This document shows, piece by piece, positions 57,790 to 64,000 of a stretch of 64,000 nt of DNA (the first letter of the stretch is position 1; each line of letters begins with the position of its first letter). The notes under the pieces were generated by a model, which saw only the letters and a program-made list of their open reading frames with translations, ran no database searches and had not been told where the DNA came from. The position numbers and the translations under genes were made by a program. Source of the DNA: Symsagittifera roscoffensis (Eukaryota; Xenacoelomorpha; Acoela; Convolutidae); the NCBI RefSeq assembly GCF_963678635.1, contig NC_087070.1, forward strand, positions 14,697,840 through 14,761,839, read 5' to 3'.

Positions 57790-60418
57790 TGTCCCCTCTA
57801 CCTTCGTGATACTGGGCCCAGACGTATTCGACTTCATGATCTCCATTGACAACTCCTCTTCATCATCGGAGCATATCACGATTTCTTCCTACGCCTTCAG
57901 CTGCTCGTAAGCCCGCATCCTCTCTCTCTTTCTCTCTCTCTCTCTGCGTTCCTGTAGCTTCTTGAGGATTCTCTACTCAAGTAAAAAGAGTTGTGTTGGC
58001 TCAAGCGCACGCTCTTTGCTAGATGCTCCTCTGGTATAGACTCCCTAGCCCGCTTCCATCCAGTGGTTATCCCTTTGCGATGGGTCAGCAGTGTTCTCTT
58101 GAAAGCATCAGGTTCAATTTCGGCCAGGAAACTGACAACACTCCTTATGATGATTCTTCATGTGATTCTTTATCAAGACGTACAATCAAGAAGTCAGCGT
58201 TGCCCTGAAACACGAGAACAACCGTTTTCGACTCCAGACGCGCTTCACCTCCGTAGGTATGCGAGTACCTTGCAAGCAGTCCCAAACAACTCAAGTCTCC
58301 TGCTAAAATCAATTGCACGTAATGCTTCTACTGTGAGTGATTTTGACTCCCGATGCTTAAACACAATTTCCTCGATCTATCATAGTGCCAGCATCGAGCT
58401 CTCCTTTTGTTGGTGGTCCGAAAAACCTATCGAACGAGTTGCTGCCACGTCCCATGTCAAGCAGAGATTGCCCTTCTCAGGGTACGAAACAGTCTAACCC
58501 ACGCCGTGACATGGTTAACCTCCACGTGTCAGGTTGATGTTCCGGATATGGCGTTCTCCAGATGCCTCGAGCAAAAGTTCAAATTCCATCATCTCCATAT
58601 GGATGGAATCGGTGCCATCCAAGACAGGGGCGTTTTTTGGTACTTTGCCATTCGTAATCTGCTTCTCAAAATCAATAGAAATCTTCCTCTCAAAACTTCT
58701 ACCTCTCCCCAGATGTCTTTCAAGTCAACCACTTTGTGTTCAAGTACTGCGCCCCACATCTTCCTAAGCAATCGATGCGATTTGTGTGACATACACGCAA
58801 ACCGCACACAATTGTGTACTGAAAAAGACTCTGCCGATCATTACCCTCTGGCTGGCCACTTCCATCAGTCAAATGTGCTAGGAAGAGTTACTCCTAGAAA
58901 AACTCGCCATAACTGACCCCACCAAGGATTTTGCATTCATCGGTAGACTGTATTCTTCGCTCACCGGAAATCTCATCTTTAAGGCCTACCTTCCATCCCT
59001 GGATGTGCTTTTGGATCAATTGTAGCACTCCTGGCCAGGATTCTACGTCCAATGCCGTGAACAAAATTAGTTCAGAGTCTAGCATCTCCAGCGACACCAG
59101 ACTACACATTCTCTAGAAGAATCCCAGTGTCGTTGCCAATTTCATTGTTGTAATTGCGCAGCAATAAGCTAGAAATGCACATCACTTTTCTCCTTCTCTG
59201 TGATATCACAAACCACGTGATCCAGTCCCTTCTCTGGAAGGACTAAACCCCACGCACAATTTTCCATCACCTGAGTATTCTCTCCTGGATCCATCTTCTT
59301 CAGCAGTTCTACTTTAGATTCCCCAGTTTTGGTTTTTGACTCTTCTCGATGAGGTAGGATCCATTTTTGTATCACGTTCAGGTTCCCCACAATGCCTCAT
59401 CTCTACCCGTCAACAGCCTTAACCGCTCTCTGGTCTCATTCAAGCTTGCTTGAGACGTGAACATCAAGAAGGAATCAATAGCTTCCAGACCACCCCCAGA
59501 TTCGTGATCAAGACAGTCTCTTCGCCAACGAGCCTCAATTCGAACCTCTTTTCTGAGCGTAGCACGCAGATATTTTTGGGTTCATTTTCAAGAAGCAAGC
59601 CCAGGCTTGGCTTCTCCCTCTCTGGTTTATCAATTTCAACTATCTTCTCCTTCCAAAATTTCAGCAACTCCATGATTCAAAGTTCATGTACGCCGCATCA
59701 GTTTCTGTTCTCGATATCCCCATGACTCCAGAGACATACTGATATTCCCCATTTTTGGAGGGTTCGATTATTCTTTAGCCTCTACCCTTGCAAGAAACAA
59801 TGATCCATCTCCAGAAACATGTGGAATCTTTCCTCCTTGCAAAGTTTAGTCCACGCGACATATTGCGTTATCATTGGGGAAATATGTAGGCCTTTATCGC
59901 CTAACTTCATCTTAATGCACGAAGTTAGATCTTCCACTGAAACTCCAGCCAGGCACCACGCGAACAGCAATTTACACTCAGTCCTGATAAAAGTGTTGGC
60001 CCTGGCTGACAAAGGTGCCCGCATTTCATTTTCGAAGTTTTCCAGCAGAAATTTTTTCCAGGTTCGTCCCAGCTGGCTCCTCAGTTCCAACTTGCTAACT
60101 TCTGACTTTTGCTGCGCGACCCAATTCAGGCATTTCCTGGACACTCCTCTGTCTAGTTTCTTCAAACAACTCTCTGGATCCTTGATTGTGTCCAGGGCTA
60201 TCCACCAAGAACGAGCTGTGTTCCCCGTGAGACGTTTCTCCAGCGCATTGCTCGTGATTAGTTGTCCAACGCTCTGGTGCTGACTTGAGACCCATTTCTT
60301 TGCTGACATCCACCTTCATTGTCTGCCCACCAGTAGATCCTCTCTTTATCTTTATTCGTTGCGGCTTGAAGTCTTGTTTTGTCACCAGCTCTGGTGTACT
60401 TTTCATGTCGGCCATCAC
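57790..60418 (-). pseudogene. decayed homologue of retroelement ORF3 (minus strand)
   Basis: Read from 60418 down, fragments in several frames line up in order with ORF3 of the + strand element: CIKMKLGD against CVKMLKEGD (59.9 kb), LLKFWKEKIV against LLRFWTSRIV (59.65 kb), LNVIQKWI against LNIIYNVM (59.4 kb), PGVLQLIQKHIQGW against PGVLQTEQKYIGKW (59.0 kb), FACMSHKSHRLLRKM against LARMSEKSYELLCKM (58.8 kb), DTWRLTMSRR against NWRSIMLTHD (58.55 kb), and GNLCLTWD against SNLVLIWD (58.45 kb). Stops and frameshifts between the pieces show it is dead. The divergence is large, so it comes from an older or separate family. The C-terminal part from 57970 is rich in Arg/Glu because of a CT/GA microsatellite. 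Confidence 0.8.
57919..57945. repeat. CT-rich microsatellite
   Basis: A (CT)n run with one TTT interruption inside the ORF3-like relic. On the minus strand it would encode an RERER-type stretch. Confidence 0.85.
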
Positions 60419-60439
60419 TTCCGCTAATTTCCTAGAGGT

Positions 60440-63400
60440 CGAATTGTCTCTGTAGGCCGCCGTCTTCTACCTTGCTTACAGCTTCAGAGGTATCTCCTTG
60501 TGGTTCGCCTTCGATACCGCTTCCGCTGAAGGATTCCCTTCTTCCGTCTCCGGTTTCCTTTCCCTTGACCTCAACCTCGACCTCGACTCATTGATCGGGT
60601 GCGTGAACACAACCATCACAGAGGCTGCCCCTTCTCTTGATCTTCTTCCGCTGACTCTCGCATCCTCTGCTTCTTGTCTCTAGTACCTTTTTCCCCTTTA
60701 GCCTGAGGTATAACAATTTTTGTCTATCAAATTAGGGTTATCCTCATTACTTATTTTGGTCCTAATTTTTTCAAATTTTGCACTAGCTTTTTAGAGTAGA
60801 GCTGTCCTTACAGGATCTAGGTAGAGTGTCCGACTGGTTTCTCGGATATGATTTATCTTGCTGAGCAGCTCCTCTCTTGCTTCCTTGTTCAATTCGGTTC
60901 CCATCAAAATGGAATTCTCGAACTCCACCACAAAGTCCAACAACTCCTCCTTGATCTCCTCGACATCTATCTGCTTCATCACTTTCCGATCGAACTCTAG
61001 CAAGATCTTCTCTCATTCCTCCTGATCCACAGTTTCCAAAAACGGTGTATTTTTTTCTTCGAAGGTGTTCTTTTGCTTGCCTCGTTGCTCAAGAAAACTG
61101 TGTCCATCTTCGCCGACTGTCTTCCAAGTTGCAACTCCAGGTTTTTCCGAGGAGATCCCACAATTTTGGCCCATTCGTCCTCGCTCAAGTGTTGCAGGAG
61201 TTCCCGTGTGGTGCCAGGGCTGTACGTCTCGGCCGCTGTCGTTCCAGCAGTGGTCACTCCAGTGTCTTCACCGACCTCACTAAGTGCTTCTCCTATTCTC
61301 TCCCCCTCTGCCACTTCCGAGCGCTCTCGCTTCAGAGCGTCTTCGAACCGACTTTCCACAGGGAGGTTTCTCTTGTCTCCAGGAGTATCAATTGACAGAA
61401 GCGAGGGTGTAATCGGGTTCAGCCTCTTGTTTTCTCTAAGAGGTATGTATAGGGTGCCAGTCGCGTCAAGCTTGTGTCCCTCGTGCTGCAGCTCCACCTC
61501 TTCCAGCCCGTAAGGCGCCAGATATCTCCTAGCACTGCAGATCATTTCCGCTTTCTGGCCTGAGAGCCCTCACCACACTAGGACCCGGCGATCCTTGTAC
61601 TCTGGATCCTTGTCCCCTAATTTGGCCTTTGCAAGCACACTCCTGACTTAGTGCACTTCATATTTTGGTGGAATTGACCCCCTCATGACTCTCGCTGCGT
61701 CCGTCCACGATTTGATCTTGATCTCGCTGGAGTGAAAATACGCTGCCGCTGATTGGACAATGAGCATGGGATCCCAGCCATGCGTGAACACTCTCTGTTG
61801 TTGATCCACCATCCTCCTGGACTGCACAGACGGCACCAACAAGGGACTGTTTCTTGCAAAACTCGTTCTCCTCACTATGGGGAACTCTGAAATTGCGGTT
61901 GGTAGCACATCTCACTCAAGAGTTTCGCTAAGCTCCATCCTTATCTACTCGAAAGCCTCCGTCCAGGACGGCATTCTCACAATCTCTCCAGCCTGCTCCT
62001 CAAGAGGGTTCAAGTTCAGAACTTTGGGTAAGCCTCAATCAGGCCCTTTCAGTATCCGCCCATTCTGCACTGCAGCTGTCCTCTGAATTTCGATACAAAT
62101 AACTCGGGATCCTTAATTTTTCTGAACAGTGCCGCCTCGCTCCTCTGAGTTCTCAAGTGCTCTTGTTTGCGCCAATTCAGAGCCGTTCCATCTAGAACGC
62201 TGATCGAGCTGACATGTATCACCGAGTGTCGATACCCCGCAATCAAGGAGTGCGAGAACGCATAGGTCACTGCCGGTCCATAGACGCAAGTCACCACTCC
62301 CCTCAGCCCCCTTATCACTCCGAGGAAATGCGATCGCATGGTCAAGCACAGGGCGGTCAAAAGCCATCACTCACTTCCAGAACCTGCCCCCTAGTCTTCG
62401 GCTCCGTTTCCTTTCCCGTCAAGTGCCTATTCTGCATCGAGAGATACTCCACTAGGAGTCTTTTCAGTCCCGCGGCACATTTGTACGAGTAAGTTTTGAT
62501 GCCGGGATGAACTTGCGCCATGGCCATCGGGTCCACATACTTCATTAGAAGATAAAATAATGCCAGATTCCCATGCGTTAGGAGGCTCAAGATCAAGTAT
62601 CCATCAATCTGGTCTCCACAACACTACTGAACAAGAAAGCTGGCCCCATATGTTGAACAGGCTTCTAGGGAACACCAAGTAGCAATAACTTATTTGACAT
62701 GCTCAAGATGTCCTGAATGAAGGCTTCGAATATGATCTTTCCCGCCGAGAACAACTTATCCATGCACTTTTTTCCCAACAAGGACTCAAGAATCTCAAGA
62801 TTACTTGAGCCTCGATCGTTCTCAATCCTCGTGGTGTGATCCTTCCAGAAGTGGGAGATGGTCGTATCATTTGCCAAGGAGACAAACGTTTCCACCGTCA
62901 ACTTTTTTCACTCCGCTTGCTCGAACTGGTTTTGCATGAACTCCCACACTTGTATTATCAAAAGAGGTGCCATTTCCTTCGTCTTGTCCCCCAGGCTCTC
63001 ATGTCTCGGTGTCAAGAATGCGATGAGGCGATACAACATTGACACTAGTTGTTTTGCCGCGACTACCACGTTTATTTGATTCTGTACTGGCCTCGCTGAG
63101 ACACTCACGGAGCCTACAATTGTGAGTTACAGGTTCCTGAGAGTGGTTAAGAGGTTGATCACACGATGGTTGTCATTGATTTCCGGTTAGCTCTTCAGTT
63201 ACCTCGCCAGATTCGAGACCTTTGAACACAGCACCTCATCCAGCACTATCAAATTGTCGGCGAGCTGGTAGAAGCCTCTCAGGATGGGATATATCTGCCC
63301 AACTCGCTGCTAATTCTGATCTCAAAGGCCGCTTGTTCTTCGGCTCCCATTCACCATTGGGGGCAGCCATCAGTATTCTCATTCCGCTGCTCTCCGCCAT

Positions 63401-64000
63401 CAGGACCAGCACCGCATAAACAAATTGAAGAGCCGGCGGCATGCATGCGTACGCTGGTGACGATGTGAACATTCTTTTGTCCTCGATCCAAGCCTGACAG
63501 CCACCAACTCTTGTATTTCCACCATCTTGGAAAACAATGTCTGCACAGCTTCCCATATCTTCTTCGGCATGGTTTCTTTGTTTCTCAACGGTTCTAGAAG
63601 TCCTGCCGCGTGCAGGTGATCATTCATTCCTGCGAGCAACAGCAGCTCAGGTTCACATGGCGTCTCTGATTTAACTGCTATGCTGCCACCAGAGTTAACA
63701 TCTGAATTAGTTCTGCCCCCGGCAACATAAATACAAGAGTTTCCGGCCGAAACAATTTCTCCGAAGTTCCCATGAAGTCCAAACCCGCGACAATTAAGAC
63801 TTTCGCGGCTCCCGGATCCGATAGATCGTAGGAGGCCAGTGCCTTAGCCAACTCGGACGCTCCAAATCCCTCTCCATATCTGGTATCATCCAACAGTTCT
63901 GAGCCTGCATAGGCAGTGTCAGGAAGCCGCATGACCTTCCAATCTAGAGGTTTGTCCACCGCTCGCATTTGCGCAGGTTTTGCCACCTTTTTCTGGCCAG
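60440..64000 (-). pseudogene. decayed ORF2-like gene with SGNH-like domain (minus strand, runs off the right edge)
   Basis: Open pieces in changing frames run from the right edge to about 60.5 kb. Near the start (63986-63540) the order resembles the SGNH domain: KVLIVAGLDFMG (block I position), VFMLPGAELIQ (block II) and LLLLAGMNDHL (block III, like GTND). A frameshift near 63694 separates the second and third, and another lies near 63540. A conserved-looking piece LPPAL-type (YACMPPALQFVYAVLVLMAE) follows at 63460-63400. Further pieces at 63108-62049 and an acidic, coiled-coil-like part at 61545-60791 are unrecognised. The usual GDSL serine is not visible. It lies directly upstream of the ORF3-like relic, the same order as ORF2-ORF3. 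Moderately sure of the relationship. Confidence 0.55.

Noticed and set aside
57991-58916. Plus-strand frames of 168 and 169 codons
   Set aside because: They lie opposite the minus-strand ORF3 relic, whose residues match ORF3; the plus-strand readings match nothing.

Overview
The window is eukaryotic, most likely from an invertebrate animal genome. It holds Ty3/gypsy-type retroelement genes, a decayed LINE reverse transcriptase, a 25.6-kb satellite array, a possible hAT-like MITE and AT-rich spacers. I see no host gene I can defend and no prokaryotic feature. A cnidarian or other marine invertebrate would fit, but this is only an impression.

Layout. (1) Bases 1-28,030 are dominated by one unusually large, polycistronic Ty3/gypsy-like element on the + strand. 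Its genes are a single 3,200-codon Gag-Pol frame with a macro-like domain at its C-terminus, an 820-codon protein with an SGNH (GDSL) hydrolase domain (ORF2), and an 824-codon protein of unknown function (ORF3) that overlaps ORF2 by ATGA. A 10,724-bp piece (leader, Gag-Pol and the first 181 codons of ORF2) is present twice head to tail (483-11206 and 11207-21930), so the left ORF2 is cut off. No LTR pair is recognisable inside the window. (2) 26,323-28,030 is noncoding and contains four hairpins. (3) 28,055-28,803 is the 3' part of a decayed non-LTR reverse transcriptase, followed by a 200-N assembly gap. (4) 29,004-54,612 is an 87-bp-monomer satellite, about 294 units, with several regional higher-order arrangements. 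(5) 54,613-57,790 is spacer with a fold-back cluster, a MITE-like element and a 56-bp tandem duplication. (6) 57,790-64,000, on the minus strand, is a strongly decayed relative of the same ORF2-ORF3 module. It runs off the right edge, where a pol gene would be expected.

How the genes would work together: Gag-Pol supplies the particle, protease, reverse transcriptase/RNase H and integrase. ORF2 and ORF3 would need a downstream or spliced mRNA. A good 3' splice site lies 76 nt before ORF2, a good 5' splice site lies in codon 12 of gag in the left copy, and ORF3 probably depends on re-initiation at the ATGA overlap. The decayed minus-strand relative keeps the order SGNH-type gene then ORF3-type gene, which suggests the module is an old, inherited part of this retroelement lineage.
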